A stretch of 64,000 bases of DNA from Larkinella sp. C7 (GCF_006149005.1 NZ_VBSL01000001.1:434001-498000); one strand, 5' to 3'. Positions 1 through 9,963 are shown, counted from the stretch's first letter. Notes: generated from the letters alone by a model not told the origin. A program made the numbers and translations.

Positions 1-16
1 CCGCCCCAACCAACCT

Positions 17-51
17 GTCCGTAAATGTACGCACCGCGTCCGTTTACGGAC
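17..51. promoter_or_regulatory. Tandem 14-bp dyad sites, candidate activator-binding region (copy A)
   Basis: Two dyads lie at 17-30 (GTCCGTAAATGTAC, imperfect) and 38-51 (GTCCGTTTACGGAC, perfect six-base arms around two bases). Their centres are 21 bp apart, about two helical turns. The same pair with the same layout occurs at 23695-23730 ahead of another permease of the same family. Relative to the start site inferred from the element at 105-119, the centres lie near -86 and -107, a range typical of enhancer sites for NtrC-type activators. The pairing and spacing are seen directly; the protein that binds is unknown. Confidence 0.6.
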
Positions 52-104
52 ATTTTATTTCATTTTCATTCCATATAAAATTGATTATCAGAACATTAAA
101 AATC

Positions 105-119
105 TGGTATATCATTTGG
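105..119 (+). promoter_or_regulatory. Candidate -24/-12 (sigma-54-like) promoter of the permease operon
   Basis: TGGTAT-N5-TTTG resembles the sigma-54 consensus TGGCAC-N5-TTGC, but the final C is G here. The copy at 23785-23799 has the same TGGTAT-N5-TTTG. The distance from the end of the second dyad is 53 bp here and 54 bp there. The distance from the conserved TTG to the ATG is about 48 bp here and 47 bp there. A primary-sigma -7 element (TAnnTTTG) with one extra base is an alternative reading, but no consistently spaced TTG -33 box accompanies both copies. Confidence 0.5.
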
Positions 120-165
120 GCAGGCTAGATCGGTACCTCTCTCATTTTCTTTGATCCGGCCGATT

Positions 166-2541
166 ATGCTACGCAACTACTTCAAGATCGCCCTCCGAAA
201 CCTGGCTAAAAACAAGGTTTTTTCGTTCATCAACATCCTCGGTTTAGCGGTAGGAATGGCCGTGGCCATGATGATCGGGCTGTGGATTTATGACGAGGTA
301 TCGTTCAATACATTCCACCGGAACTACGACCGGCTGGCGCAGTTATACGTCAACCAGACGTTCAACGGCAGCACGGGCAGCAGCCGGGCGATTTCCATTC
401 CGTCGGCAACCGAAATCAAAACCAAGTACGGAGCCAACTTCAAATCCGTATCGCTGGCGTCCTGGAGTTACGGCCATCTGCTGGTTCATGGCGAAAAGAA
501 AATCAACAAAAACGGGATGTACGTCGAGCCGTCTTTCCCGCAGATGCTCTCCCTGAACCTGCTCAAAGGCAATTACACCACCGTGCTGAAAGAACCCCGT
601 TCCATTCTGCTGTCGGAGTCGATGGCCAAAGCGCTTTTCGGAGAAGCCGATCCGCTCAACAAAACCGTCAAAATCGATTCCAAGAACAGCGCCAAAGTGA
701 CGGGCGTATACGAAAATCTGCCGTTCAATTCCGAATTCTACCGGGTCGAGTTCTACATGCCCTGGAGTGACTATCTGGCCGATCAGTCGTGGGTGAAGGA
801 ATCCCAACAGCAATGGGGCAATCACTCGTTTCAGTGTTTTGCCCAAATCGCCGACCAGGCCGATATGGATAAGGTATCGGCAAAAATTCGCGATGTGGAG
901 AAAAAACACACCACGGCGCGCGACAACCCCGAATATTTCCTGCATCCGATGAGCCGGTGGCATTTGTATTCCGATTTTAAAGAAGGGAAAAACGTCGGTG
1001 GTGGCATTCAGTTTGTCTGGCTATTCAGCATCATCGGCGTCTTTGTGTTGCTGCTGGCGTGCATCAACTTCATGAACCTGAGTACGGCAAGAAGCGAAAA
1101 ACGCGCCAAAGAAGTGGGCATTCGCAAAGCCGTGGGTTCGCAACGGCGGCAGTTGATTTCCCAATTCATCAGCGAGTCGATGCTGGTCGTTTTCTTCGCT
1201 CTGTTGGTGGCGGTTTTGCTGGTATTGCTGTCGCTATCGCCCTTCAACGAACTGGCCGGAAAGAAGGTGAGTTTCCCGTATCAAAATCCTGTTTTCTGGC
1301 TGCTTCTGCTCTCTTTTTCGCTGCTCACCGGTCTTTTGGCCGGCAGTTATCCGGCCTTTTACCTGTCGTCTTTCAATCCGTTGAAGGTTCTGAAAGGCAC
1401 CTTCAAAGTGGGCCGCTGGGCCACAGTTCCCCGCAAAGTGCTGGTGGTGACGCAGTTTACAGTTTCCATTACGCTCATCATTGGTACCCTTATCGTTTTC
1501 CGGCAAATTCAGCACGCCAAAAACCGCCCCGTTGGCTACAACCGTGAGGGCTTGCTGCAAATTTATATCAGCAGTTCTCTGTACGACAAATACGATCCAC
1601 TTCGGGATGATCTGCTGAAATCGGGTGCGGTTTTCGAAATGAGCAAATCGTCGAGCCCCACCACCTACGTGAGCTCCAACCAGATCGGTTTTGAGTGGGA
1701 AGGCAAAGATCCGAAGTCGGTTCCGCTGTTTGGCGTGGTGGCCTGCTCCCATGAGTTCGGAAAAACCATCGGCTGGCAAATCAAGGAAGGGCGTGATTTC
1801 TCCCGCGATTTCTCCACGGATAGTTCCGCGTTTATTCTGAACGAAGCGGCCGTCAAACTGACCGGGCTTAAAAACATTGTGGGCAAGATTATCCGGTACA
1901 ATGACCAGGCGTGTCAGGTCGTGGGCGTGGTCAAAGACATGGTGATGGAGTCGCCCTATACGCCCATCAAACCCACCATTTTCATGATCAATACCAATTG
2001 GGCCAGTGTCTTCAACGTCAAATTGATGCCAAATATGCCGGTTGAAACGGCCCTCAAAAAAGTCGAAACCGTTTTTAAGAAACACGATCCCGACAGTCCG
2101 TTCGATTTTCAATTTGCCGACGACGAATACAACGCCAAGTTCCGAACCGAAGAACGCGTGGGGAAACTGGCGCGGATTTTTGCGACACTCGCCATTTTCA
2201 TCAGTTGCCTCGGCCTGTTTGGACTAGCGTCGTTTGTTGCCGAACAGCGAACCAAAGAAATTGGCGTCCGGAAAGTGCTGGGTGCTTCGGTCTTCAGCCT
2301 GTGGGGATTGCTTTCCAAAGACTTCATACGACTGGTTCTGCTTTCGTTCCTGATTGCCGCGCCCCTGGCCTGGTATTTCCTGAGCGACTGGCTGAAGCAG
2401 TACGAATACCGAACCGATATTTCCTGGTGGATCTTCGCCCTGTCCGGACTGGGAGCGGCTGTGATTACGGTTGCAACCGTCAGTTTCCAGGCGATCAAAG
2501 CCGCTTTAATGAACCCGGTTAACTCACTCCGTTCCGAATAA
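166..2541 (+). CDS. FtsX/MacB-type ABC transporter permease, paralogue 1
   Basis: This is a 791-residue inner-membrane protein of the MacB_PCD/FtsX permease family. It has one membrane segment near residues 14-41, a large periplasmic domain, three segments (about 282-400), a fifth near 423-446, a second periplasmic domain, and a C-terminal FtsX block (about 669-775). The cytoplasmic loop EQRTKEIGVRKVLGAS and the tail MNPVNSLRSE are family hallmarks. No ATPase is encoded nearby, so the partner and substrate are unknown. I chose ATG 166 over TTG 151 because paralogues start with M-L-x-N-Y-x-K and the promoter-to-ATG distance then matches the second locus. It is the first gene of a five-permease run. 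Confidence 0.93.
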   Translation: MLRNYFKIALRNLAKNKVFSFINILGLAVGMAVAMMIGLWIYDEVSFNTFHRNYDRLAQLYVNQTFNGSTGSSRAISIPSATEIKTKYGANFKSVSLASWSYGHLLVHGEKKINKNGMYVEPSFPQMLSLNLLKGNYTTVLKEPRSILLSESMAKALFGEADPLNKTVKIDSKNSAKVTGVYENLPFNSEFYRVEFYMPWSDYLADQSWVKESQQQWGNHSFQCFAQIADQADMDKVSAKIRDVEKKHTTARDNPEYFLHPMSRWHLYSDFKEGKNVGGGIQFVWLFSIIGVFVLLLACINFMNLSTARSEKRAKEVGIRKAVGSQRRQLISQFISESMLVVFFALLVAVLLVLLSLSPFNELAGKKVSFPYQNPVFWLLLLSFSLLTGLLAGSYPAFYLSSFNPLKVLKGTFKVGRWATVPRKVLVVTQFTVSITLIIGTLIVFRQIQHAKNRPVGYNREGLLQIYISSSLYDKYDPLRDDLLKSGAVFEMSKSSSPTTYVSSNQIGFEWEGKDPKSVPLFGVVACSHEFGKTIGWQIKEGRDFSRDFSTDSSAFILNEAAVKLTGLKNIVGKIIRYNDQACQVVGVVKDMVMESPYTPIKPTIFMINTNWASVFNVKLMPNMPVETALKKVETVFKKHDPDSPFDFQFADDEYNAKFRTEERVGKLARIFATLAIFISCLGLFGLASFVAEQRTKEIGVRKVLGASVFSLWGLLSKDFIRLVLLSFLIAAPLAWYFLSDWLKQYEYRTDISWWIFALSGLGAAVITVATVSFQAIKAALMNPVNSLRSE

Positions 2542-2542
2542 G

Positions 2543-2618
2543 GAGTTAAAAGTTATGAATTGTCAGATGCATTAACGCTTGATTCTTAACTCATAACCGC
2601 ACGGGCGGCCCCGTCTTA
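2543..2618. repeat. Intergenic GAGTTAA inverted repeat plus GGGCGGCCCC element
   Basis: The 90-bp gap between permeases 1 and 2 holds an imperfect hairpin, with GAGTTAAAAGTT at 2543 facing GATTCTTAACTC at 2581-2592. It is followed by ATAACCGCACGGGCGGCC and CCGTCTT, reaching about 2618. Nearly the same 24-bp tail (ATAACCGTATGGGCGGCC, then CCGTCTT) follows another hairpin at 32584-32638, so the pair is probably one composite dispersed element. The inner ACGGG...CCCGT can itself form a small stem. No function is shown. Confidence 0.6.
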
Positions 2619-2631
2619 ATTCAAAAAGGGT

Positions 2632-5055
2632 ATGCTACAGAACTATTTCAAAATCGCCTGGCGGAACCTGGTCAAGAACAAGGTGTTTTCGCTCATCAAC
2701 ATCGTCGGTTTATCGGTCGGATTAACCTGCTGCATCCTCATCACGGCGTTCGTCGTTGATGAACTCAGCTACGACCGGCATCCGGCACAAGCCGACCAGA
2801 TTTACCGCGTTGGTCTGCATCTGACGGTCAACGACGGCATCACCGACTTTCCCAACGTCGATGTTGCCGTGGGGCAGGGCATCAAAAATGCGTTCCCTGA
2901 GGTCGAGGCATCGACCCGGCTGCTGCGGTGGAACCAGGTCTTTATTCGCTACAAAGAGAAGCAGATCAAAGAAAAATCGATTGCGGTAGTGGACTCCAAT
3001 TTCCTGGCTATTTTTTCCATACCGTTTCTGGAAGGTGACTCAAAAACCGCCCTGAAAGAGCCAAATTCCGTGGTGGTAACGAAGGAATTGGCCACACGTT
3101 TTTTTGGCCATGAACCCGCGCTCGGCCAACTGCTGACCTTCGGCAACGGCGATGTTCGCAAGATCACGGGTGTCATCCGCGAAATTCCGAAGAATTCGCA
3201 TTTTCACTTCAATCTGTTTTTCAGCACTGCCGACGTAAAATACGCCCAGAACCAGACCTGGAGCAACGTGGGTTGCTACACCTATCTGGTGCTTAAAAAA
3301 GGAGCCGATCCGCAGAAGCTGGAAGCGAAATTCCCGCAACTGGTTGCCAAACACGTCGTCCCCGAGATCCAGCACGACATGGGCGTTAGCCGGGCCAAAG
3401 CGCAGAAATCGGTCAATACCTTCCGGTTTTTCCTCCAGCCGCTGACCGACATTCATTTGCACTCGGCCACGAAATACGAACTGGAACCCAACGGCAACAT
3501 CAACTACGTGTATATTTTCAGCATTCTGGCGGTTTTTATCCTGCTGCTGGCCATCGTCAATTTCACCAACCTGTCTACGGCGGGGGCCGCCAAACGCTCC
3601 AAGGAAATCGGCATCCGGAAGGTGATGGGGTCGATCAAGGCCCAGTTGATGGGGCAGTTTCTGCTCGAATCGGTCATCATTACGTTTCTGGCCCTGCTGC
3701 TTTCGGTGGGGCTGGTGACGGTGCTCCTCCCTTTTTTCAATGACCTGGCCGGGAAACAAATCGAAGGGTCGGCGGTATTCAACCCGAAAAGCATCGCCGG
3801 TTTTCTGGCATTCGGTGTCGTCGTCGGTATTCTGGCGGGCATCTACCCGGCTTTTTTCCTCGCTTTCTCCAAAATCACCGCCGTTCTCAAAGGCGGTTCG
3901 GTGCTCCAGAACGCCGGTCGCGGTGGCTTGCGAAGCGGGCTGGTGGTTTTTCAGTTCGCCATTTCCGGGGCGCTCATCATTGCCACCCTGGTGTCGTACC
4001 AGCAACTGAAATTCATGCAAACCAAAACGCAGGGCTTTGATAAAGAGCAGGTTCTGGTCATTCACGACACCTACATGCTGGGAACGAACGAAACCGCCTT
4101 TAAAGATCAGTTGCGGCAGGACAGCCGGGTGGATCAGGCGAGTCTTTCCCGCAGCATTCCGCTCAGTACTGAGACACAGGAAGGCACGCAGATTTTCGGA
4201 AAAGATCCGGTCAAAAAGGCCAATACCAACGAAATTCAGGCTACGGTTTTTCGCATCGACGACGCGTATCTGCCCACGCTGGGCATTGCGTTGCGGTCGG
4301 GGCGGAATTTCTCGAAGGCATTTGCAACCGATTCTGCCGCCGTGATCATCAACGAAGCCACGGTTCGGGATTTGGGCTGGGGGCGCAGCAATCCGATTGG
4401 CAAAACCATCGTCCGTTCCGGGCGTCGGGAATTTACGGTAATCGGCGTCGTCAAGGATTTTCATTATGCCTCCGCCCGGCAAAAAATTGCTCCGCTCATG
4501 ATGATTCTGGGCGGCAATTCGGGCGCCATTCAGGTGAAAGTGAAGGCGGATGATGCTTCCGCTGTTGTCGAATCGTTCAAGCAAAAGTGGGCCGCCCTGA
4601 GTCCTCCCGCCCCTTTTACCTACACGTTTCTGGATGATCGCTTTGCGGTTTTGTACGAAGCAGAGCAAAAAACCGGTCGGCTCTTCACGGTTTTTGCCGG
4701 TATTTCCATCGTCATCGCCTGTCTGGGCCTGTTCGGGCTGGCCACGTTCACCGCCGAACAGCGCACGAAGGAAATTGGCGTCCGGAAGGTCATGGGGGCT
4801 ACCTCGTCCAGCATCGTTGTGCTGCTCTCGAAAGACTTCCTGAAACTGGTTTTCATTTCCGTTCTCATCGCCTTCCCCATCGCGGGCTGGACGATGAATT
4901 ACTGGTTACAGGATTTTGCGTACCGCATCGAAATCGCCTGGTGGATCTACATCCTGGCGGCTTTTCTGGCGGTCGGCATTGCGTTGCTAACGGTTTCGTT
5001 CCAGTCGATCAGGGCGTCGTTGATGAATCCCGTGAAGAGTTTAAAGCGTGAGTAA
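2632..5055 (+). CDS. FtsX/MacB-type ABC transporter permease, paralogue 2
   Basis: This is an 807-residue permease with the same layout as its neighbours. It has a signal-anchor segment at about 17-40, MacB-like periplasmic domain 1, an FtsX block starting near residue 290 with the loop KRSKEIGIRKVMGS, and a fifth segment near 440. Periplasmic domain 2 and a second FtsX block from about 687 follow, with loop EQRTKEIGVRKVMGA. The tail is MNPVKSLKRE. It follows paralogue 1 by 90 bp containing a hairpin repeat, and precedes paralogue 3 by 29 bp, so it is probably co-transcribed. Family membership is certain from the motifs; the cargo (lipid, peptide, antibiotic or none) cannot be told, and no ATP-binding partner is present here. 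Confidence 0.93.
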   Translation: MLQNYFKIAWRNLVKNKVFSLINIVGLSVGLTCCILITAFVVDELSYDRHPAQADQIYRVGLHLTVNDGITDFPNVDVAVGQGIKNAFPEVEASTRLLRWNQVFIRYKEKQIKEKSIAVVDSNFLAIFSIPFLEGDSKTALKEPNSVVVTKELATRFFGHEPALGQLLTFGNGDVRKITGVIREIPKNSHFHFNLFFSTADVKYAQNQTWSNVGCYTYLVLKKGADPQKLEAKFPQLVAKHVVPEIQHDMGVSRAKAQKSVNTFRFFLQPLTDIHLHSATKYELEPNGNINYVYIFSILAVFILLLAIVNFTNLSTAGAAKRSKEIGIRKVMGSIKAQLMGQFLLESVIITFLALLLSVGLVTVLLPFFNDLAGKQIEGSAVFNPKSIAGFLAFGVVVGILAGIYPAFFLAFSKITAVLKGGSVLQNAGRGGLRSGLVVFQFAISGALIIATLVSYQQLKFMQTKTQGFDKEQVLVIHDTYMLGTNETAFKDQLRQDSRVDQASLSRSIPLSTETQEGTQIFGKDPVKKANTNEIQATVFRIDDAYLPTLGIALRSGRNFSKAFATDSAAVIINEATVRDLGWGRSNPIGKTIVRSGRREFTVIGVVKDFHYASARQKIAPLMMILGGNSGAIQVKVKADDASAVVESFKQKWAALSPPAPFTYTFLDDRFAVLYEAEQKTGRLFTVFAGISIVIACLGLFGLATFTAEQRTKEIGVRKVMGATSSSIVVLLSKDFLKLVFISVLIAFPIAGWTMNYWLQDFAYRIEIAWWIYILAAFLAVGIALLTVSFQSIRASLMNPVKSLKRE

Positions 5056-5084
5056 AGTGCTCATTACCAAACCTATCCTATGAG

Positions 5085-7535
5085 ATGATTAAAAATTACT
5101 TCAAAATCGCCTACCGGAACCTGCTGCGGCAGAAGACATTTTCCATCATCAACATCGTCGGTTTAACCGTCGGCCTGACGTGCTGTTTCCTGATTCTGCT
5201 CTTCGTGCGGCACGAATTGAGCTACGACATCTTTCAGCAGAAATTCGACCGGATTTACCGGATCAGCTATCTGCCCAAATTCGCGGGGCTGGAAGAACCA
5301 CTGGCCCTGACTCCGCCCACGGTTTCGCCCTTGTTGGCTTCCAACTTTTCGGAAATCGAGAAATCAGCCCGGGTCTACCGCAGCAGTGCGACTATCGAGC
5401 TGATGGACAACCGGCAGTCGCAACCCGTCAAATTTGACGAGGAACGGTTCTTCTTCAGCGATTCGACCCTGCTCGACATCTTCTCTTTCAAGTTTCTGCA
5501 AGGCGATCCGCGTACGGCCCTGAAAGATAAATTCACGGTGGTGATTACCGATGAAATGGCCGCGAAGTATTTCGGCAAAACCAGTCCGCTCGGCAAAACC
5601 CTGCTTTACGAAGGCCAGCATCCGCTGCGGGTGACGGGTGTGGTAGAAAAATTTCCGGACAATTCGCACATTCACATCGACCTGCTGTCGAATTACGAAA
5701 CCATGTTTGCGACTGAAAGTGAGAACGTTCGGCAAAACCTTCCGCAAAACTGGGTCATTTCCCACGGCTACACCTACGTATTGCTGCGCCCCGGAACCTC
5801 GCCGGAGTCGGTCAACGCCCGGTTTCCGAAGTTTCTGCTGACACACGCCGACAAGCAGTTCGCCAAAGACATTGTCTATGCACTGGACCCGATGCGGGAT
5901 TTCCACCTGCGTTCGCGGGCGCAGGGTGCCCCGGAGGCTCCCGGCAGCATGACCTACATCTACGTTTTTCTCGGCATTGCGGTGATCACCCTACTAATTG
6001 CCTGCATCAATTTTGTAAACCTCTCGACGGCCCGCTCCCTCAAGCGGGCGAAGGAGGTCGGTATTCGGAAAGTCTTAGGCAGTGAAAAACCACAACTGAT
6101 TGCGCAATTTCTGGGCGAATCCCTCCTGCTGAGCGTCATCGCCCTGCTGATTTCCTTCGTTCTGATTGCGGTTTTGCTACCGGTTCTTAACAACCTGACC
6201 GGCAAGGAACTGACCATTCGCTACTTCCTGTCCGACGCCGGGTTGCTGGTGCTGTTTGTCGGCATTGCGTTACTAACCGGCTTATTATCAGGCAGTTACC
6301 CCGCTTTCTTCGTGTCCGGTTTTCAGCCGATTGCGACCCTGAAAGGCAGTTTTGTCAGTGGCAAAGCCCGGGGTGGGCGGTTACGGCAGGTGTTGCTGGG
6401 CGCACAGTTTGTGGCCTCAATTGCGCTGATCATCGGAGCATTGGTGGCTTTTCAGCAACTGGAATACATGAAAAACCGCCCGCTTGGGTTTGAAAAGGAC
6501 TTCATCATCACGGCCAATACGCGCAACGAAAAGATTACCAACGTTTTCGCCAACCGCTCCGACAGTACGTATTCCCGGTTGCGGACGTTCCGGGACATTC
6601 TGCTCAAAAACCCGCAGATCAGGCAGGTCACGCTGTCGACCCAGCAGATGGGTTCCGGTTCGGTCCGGCGGAATGTCGTCGCCGAGGGCCATTCGCCGGA
6701 TGAGAACGTTTTTATCGGAACGATGGGGGTCGATCACAACTTTGCCCAAACTTACGGTCTGAAATTTGTTGCCGGACGGGATTTTTCGGAGTCGTTTCCC
6801 ACCGATAAAACGGCGGCTTTTCTGATCAACGAAACCGGAGTGAAGCAACTGGGCTGGAAATCGGCTACCGAAGCCGTCGGCAAGTCGGTCAATCTGGAAG
6901 GCAAACAGGGTAAGATTGTCGGCGTCCTGAAAGATTTCCACAACCAGTCGCTGCAACGCCCCATTGAAGGCATGCTGATGACGATTGACCAGCCGTTGCT
7001 GCGGCTTTTCTCGATCAAAATTCAGTCGCAAAACCGGGCCGAAACGCTGAAGTTCATTCAGCAGGAATGGGACCGGTATTTTCCCGAAAAAGGATTCGCT
7101 TCGCAGTTTCTGGACGATAACCTCGCCCGGCTGTATGAAAACGAGCAACGGCTGAGCCAACTCATTGGCTACTTTGCCGGGCTGGCGGTCCTCATTTCGT
7201 GCCTGGGTTTATACGGTCTGGTTTCGCTCGTAACGCAGCAGAAAACCAAGGAAATCGGCATTCGCAAAGTGCTGGGTGCCACCGTCAGCAGCATTGTCGG
7301 GCTGGTTTCCCGTGATTTTGTGATTCTGGTGGTCATCTCGCTGGTGATTGCCTCACCGCTGGCGTGGTGGGCCATGACGAAATGGCTGGCGGAGTTTGCC
7401 TATAAAATTGACATCGAATGGTGGATGTTCGCGCTGGCGGGCATTCTGGCGGTTTTGGTAACCCTGATCACAGTGAGTTTCCAAAGCATCAAAGCGGCCC
7501 TGAAAAATCCGGTAACCTCATTGCGTTCGGAATAA
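5085..7535 (+). CDS. FtsX/MacB-type ABC transporter permease, paralogue 3
   Basis: This 816-residue inner-membrane protein has eight predicted membrane segments in the 1+3+1+3 pattern and two periplasmic domains. The first FtsX loop reads LKRAKEVGIRKVLGSE, the second QQKTKEIGIRKVLGAT, and the C-terminus is KNPVTSLRSE. It starts MIKNYFKIAYRNLLRQKTFS, closely matching the N-termini of the other copies, which fixes the start. Only 29 bp separate it from paralogue 2 and 4 bp from paralogue 4, which is strong evidence for one transcript. MacB relatives need a separate ATPase subunit, and none is visible within the window. Confidence 0.93.
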   Translation: MIKNYFKIAYRNLLRQKTFSIINIVGLTVGLTCCFLILLFVRHELSYDIFQQKFDRIYRISYLPKFAGLEEPLALTPPTVSPLLASNFSEIEKSARVYRSSATIELMDNRQSQPVKFDEERFFFSDSTLLDIFSFKFLQGDPRTALKDKFTVVITDEMAAKYFGKTSPLGKTLLYEGQHPLRVTGVVEKFPDNSHIHIDLLSNYETMFATESENVRQNLPQNWVISHGYTYVLLRPGTSPESVNARFPKFLLTHADKQFAKDIVYALDPMRDFHLRSRAQGAPEAPGSMTYIYVFLGIAVITLLIACINFVNLSTARSLKRAKEVGIRKVLGSEKPQLIAQFLGESLLLSVIALLISFVLIAVLLPVLNNLTGKELTIRYFLSDAGLLVLFVGIALLTGLLSGSYPAFFVSGFQPIATLKGSFVSGKARGGRLRQVLLGAQFVASIALIIGALVAFQQLEYMKNRPLGFEKDFIITANTRNEKITNVFANRSDSTYSRLRTFRDILLKNPQIRQVTLSTQQMGSGSVRRNVVAEGHSPDENVFIGTMGVDHNFAQTYGLKFVAGRDFSESFPTDKTAAFLINETGVKQLGWKSATEAVGKSVNLEGKQGKIVGVLKDFHNQSLQRPIEGMLMTIDQPLLRLFSIKIQSQNRAETLKFIQQEWDRYFPEKGFASQFLDDNLARLYENEQRLSQLIGYFAGLAVLISCLGLYGLVSLVTQQKTKEIGIRKVLGATVSSIVGLVSRDFVILVVISLVIASPLAWWAMTKWLAEFAYKIDIEWWMFALAGILAVLVTLITVSFQSIKAALKNPVTSLRSE

Positions 7536-7539
7536 TCTC

Positions 7540-9963
7540 ATGTTCAAAAGCTACCTCAAAATCGCCTGGCGAAATTTCCGCAATCAGCGGTTTTTCTCGC
7601 TCATCAACCTGCTGGGGCTTTCCGTTGGGATGGCTGCCTGCATGGTCATCGGACTGTATGTGACGTTCGAGAAAAGTTACGACAATTTTCACACCGATGC
7701 CGACCGAATTTACCGCATCCAGCTCGACGCCTATCAGTCGGAAGGAAAACTGGCCTGGCGGTCGGCCACGTCGTATCCGGCTATCGCGCCGACGATGAAA
7801 AAAGACTATCCCGAAGTCGAGGATTTCACCCGGCTTTACGACGCCAACAACGGGGTGGTCAGTTTTGGTGACCGACATTTCCGGGAAACGAATTTCTTCT
7901 ACGCCGATTCCAACGCCCTGTCGTTTTTTAACATCGGTTTAGTAAAAGGCGACCCGAAAACGGCTTTGATCGGCACCAGAAAGGTGGTTTTGTCGGAATC
8001 GACCGCCCGTAAATACTTCGGCGATACCGACCCGCTCAACAAAACCGTGAAGCTGGATACCAGCCCGTATCTGGTCACGGGCGTGTTTAAGGATTATCCT
8101 AAAAACTCCCACCTCGAAATCGACTTGCTGTTCTCGTACCTCGCCGACCCAGACGCGCAGACCAGTTGGGGCTGGTACGACTTCTTCTCCTACGTCAAAC
8201 TCCGGCCCACTCGCAACGGCGAACCGACCAACCCGCAGCAACTGGAAGCCAAACTACCGGCCATGCTGATGAAATACAACGGTGACTGGTACCGGCGCTC
8301 GGGCAAAAAGAACGTTTTGCTGCTGCAACCGCTGCGCGATATTCACCTGGAATCGCATCTGAATCAGGAAGCTGAAGTGAATGGCGACGGCCAAACCGTG
8401 CAGTTTCTGGTGTGGGTCGCCTTTGCCATCCTGATCATTGCCTGGATCAACTACATCAACCTCTCCACCTCCCGTGCGCTCGACCGGGCCAAAGAAGTCG
8501 GAATCCGCAAGGTGGTGGGTGCGCTGCGCTCGGGGCTGATCCGGCAGTTTATCCTGGAATCCCTGCTGCTGAATCTGCTGGCTTTCGGGCTGGCCGTCGG
8601 GCTGGTCTGGGCCTTGCTGCCGTCGTTCAATTCGCTAACCGGAAAACCGCTGGATTTCTCCCAATTCTTCACGAACGGCCTGTGGGTGAACGGCCTGCTC
8701 GTGTTCTTTACGGGAACGGTTTTGTCCAGCCTGTATCCGGCTTTTGTTCTTTCCGACTATGAGCCAGTTGCGGTTTTGAAAGGCCGTTTCGCGCAAACCA
8801 CGCAGGGAATGGGACTGCGACAAACCCTGATTGTGGTGCAGTTTGCGGCTTCGGTTGCGCTCATAATCGGAACGTTGACGGTTTACAAACAACTGCGGTT
8901 TATGCAACAACAGGCGTTGGGCTTCGACAAAGAACAGACGCTGGTGTTGCAGGCGCCCCGCGTAACCGATGCCAGTTTTCCGACGCGTTCGGAGACGTTT
9001 AAACAAATGCTGTTGCAACAGAATCTGGCCGAAAGCGCAACGGGTTCGGCCTATGTGCCGGGTATCGAGATTCTGTGGACCAACAGTTTCCGGCGAAAAG
9101 ACGAGAACCGGGAAAACTTCAGTACGATGTTTCTCACCTCGATTGACAACGACTTTCTGGATAGTTATAAAATCGGTCTGATGGCGGGTCGGAACTTCAA
9201 TCGTAGCTTTGGCACCGACTCGATGGCCGTTCTGCTGAATGAAACGGCCGTCAGCACATTGGGTTTCCAATCGCCGGAAGATGCGTTGAATAAAGAGATT
9301 ATGTCGGGCGACAACCCGCTAAAGATTATTGGTGTCGTAAAGGATTTTCATCAGCAGGGACTGAAACGGGTCAAAGATCCGATGGTTTTTCTGTCGGTGT
9401 ATCGCCGTCCTGACCGATTACGCAATTTGAACTATTACTCACTGAAAATTCGGACGGGCGATTTACCCACCACGATTGCCGCCGTGGAGCGCCAGTTTGC
9501 GCAGGCTTTTCCCGGAAATCCGTTCGAATATTTCTTTCTGGACGAATTCTTTAACCAGCAATACAAGTCGGATCAGCAATTCGGTACGGTTTTCGGTTTG
9601 TTTGCCGGACTCGCCATCTTCATTGCCTCACTGGGCCTGCTGGGCCTGATTTCTTTTACCGTAGCCCGCCGAACCCGCGAGATCGGTATCCGCAAAGTCC
9701 TGGGGGCCGATGTTTCGACCATTGTCTTTTTACTGACGAAAGATTTCATCCGGCTGGTGCTGTTCTCCATCGTCATTGCGGTGCCACTCGCCTGGTATTT
9801 GATGACCGGCTGGCTGGCCGGGTTTGCCTACCGCACCTCGATTGGTGTCGGAATTATCGTCGTTGCCGGTTTACTGGCGCTGGCGATTGCCGTACTAACG
9901 GTTTCATTTCAATCCATCAAGGCCGCTTTTATGAATCCGGTATCCTCACTTCGTTCGGAGTGA
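7540..9963 (+). CDS. FtsX/MacB-type ABC transporter permease, paralogue 4
   Basis: This 807-residue permease begins MFKSYLKIAWRNFRNQRFFS. The first FtsX loop is LDRAKEVGIRKVVGAL and the second ARRTREIGIRKVLGAD. The tail is MNPVSSLRSE. The second loop starts ARRT instead of the EQRT of most copies, and the first periplasmic domain has a more divergent sequence, so it may recognise something different. The start codon lies 4 bp after the stop of paralogue 3, implying translational coupling. A hairpin repeat at 9965-10031 separates it from paralogue 5. Role and partner are unknown beyond the family level. Confidence 0.93.
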   Translation: MFKSYLKIAWRNFRNQRFFSLINLLGLSVGMAACMVIGLYVTFEKSYDNFHTDADRIYRIQLDAYQSEGKLAWRSATSYPAIAPTMKKDYPEVEDFTRLYDANNGVVSFGDRHFRETNFFYADSNALSFFNIGLVKGDPKTALIGTRKVVLSESTARKYFGDTDPLNKTVKLDTSPYLVTGVFKDYPKNSHLEIDLLFSYLADPDAQTSWGWYDFFSYVKLRPTRNGEPTNPQQLEAKLPAMLMKYNGDWYRRSGKKNVLLLQPLRDIHLESHLNQEAEVNGDGQTVQFLVWVAFAILIIAWINYINLSTSRALDRAKEVGIRKVVGALRSGLIRQFILESLLLNLLAFGLAVGLVWALLPSFNSLTGKPLDFSQFFTNGLWVNGLLVFFTGTVLSSLYPAFVLSDYEPVAVLKGRFAQTTQGMGLRQTLIVVQFAASVALIIGTLTVYKQLRFMQQQALGFDKEQTLVLQAPRVTDASFPTRSETFKQMLLQQNLAESATGSAYVPGIEILWTNSFRRKDENRENFSTMFLTSIDNDFLDSYKIGLMAGRNFNRSFGTDSMAVLLNETAVSTLGFQSPEDALNKEIMSGDNPLKIIGVVKDFHQQGLKRVKDPMVFLSVYRRPDRLRNLNYYSLKIRTGDLPTTIAAVERQFAQAFPGNPFEYFFLDEFFNQQYKSDQQFGTVFGLFAGLAIFIASLGLLGLISFTVARRTREIGIRKVLGADVSTIVFLLTKDFIRLVLFSIVIAVPLAWYLMTGWLAGFAYRTSIGVGIIVVAGLLALAIAVLTVSFQSIKAAFMNPVSSLRSE

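Noticed and set aside
3040-4668. Long minus-strand open frame of 542 codons opposite permease 2
   Set aside because: It lies wholly inside a well-conserved permease gene, has a low-complexity His/Gln/Arg-rich composition typical of antisense frames in this GC range, and shows no domain.
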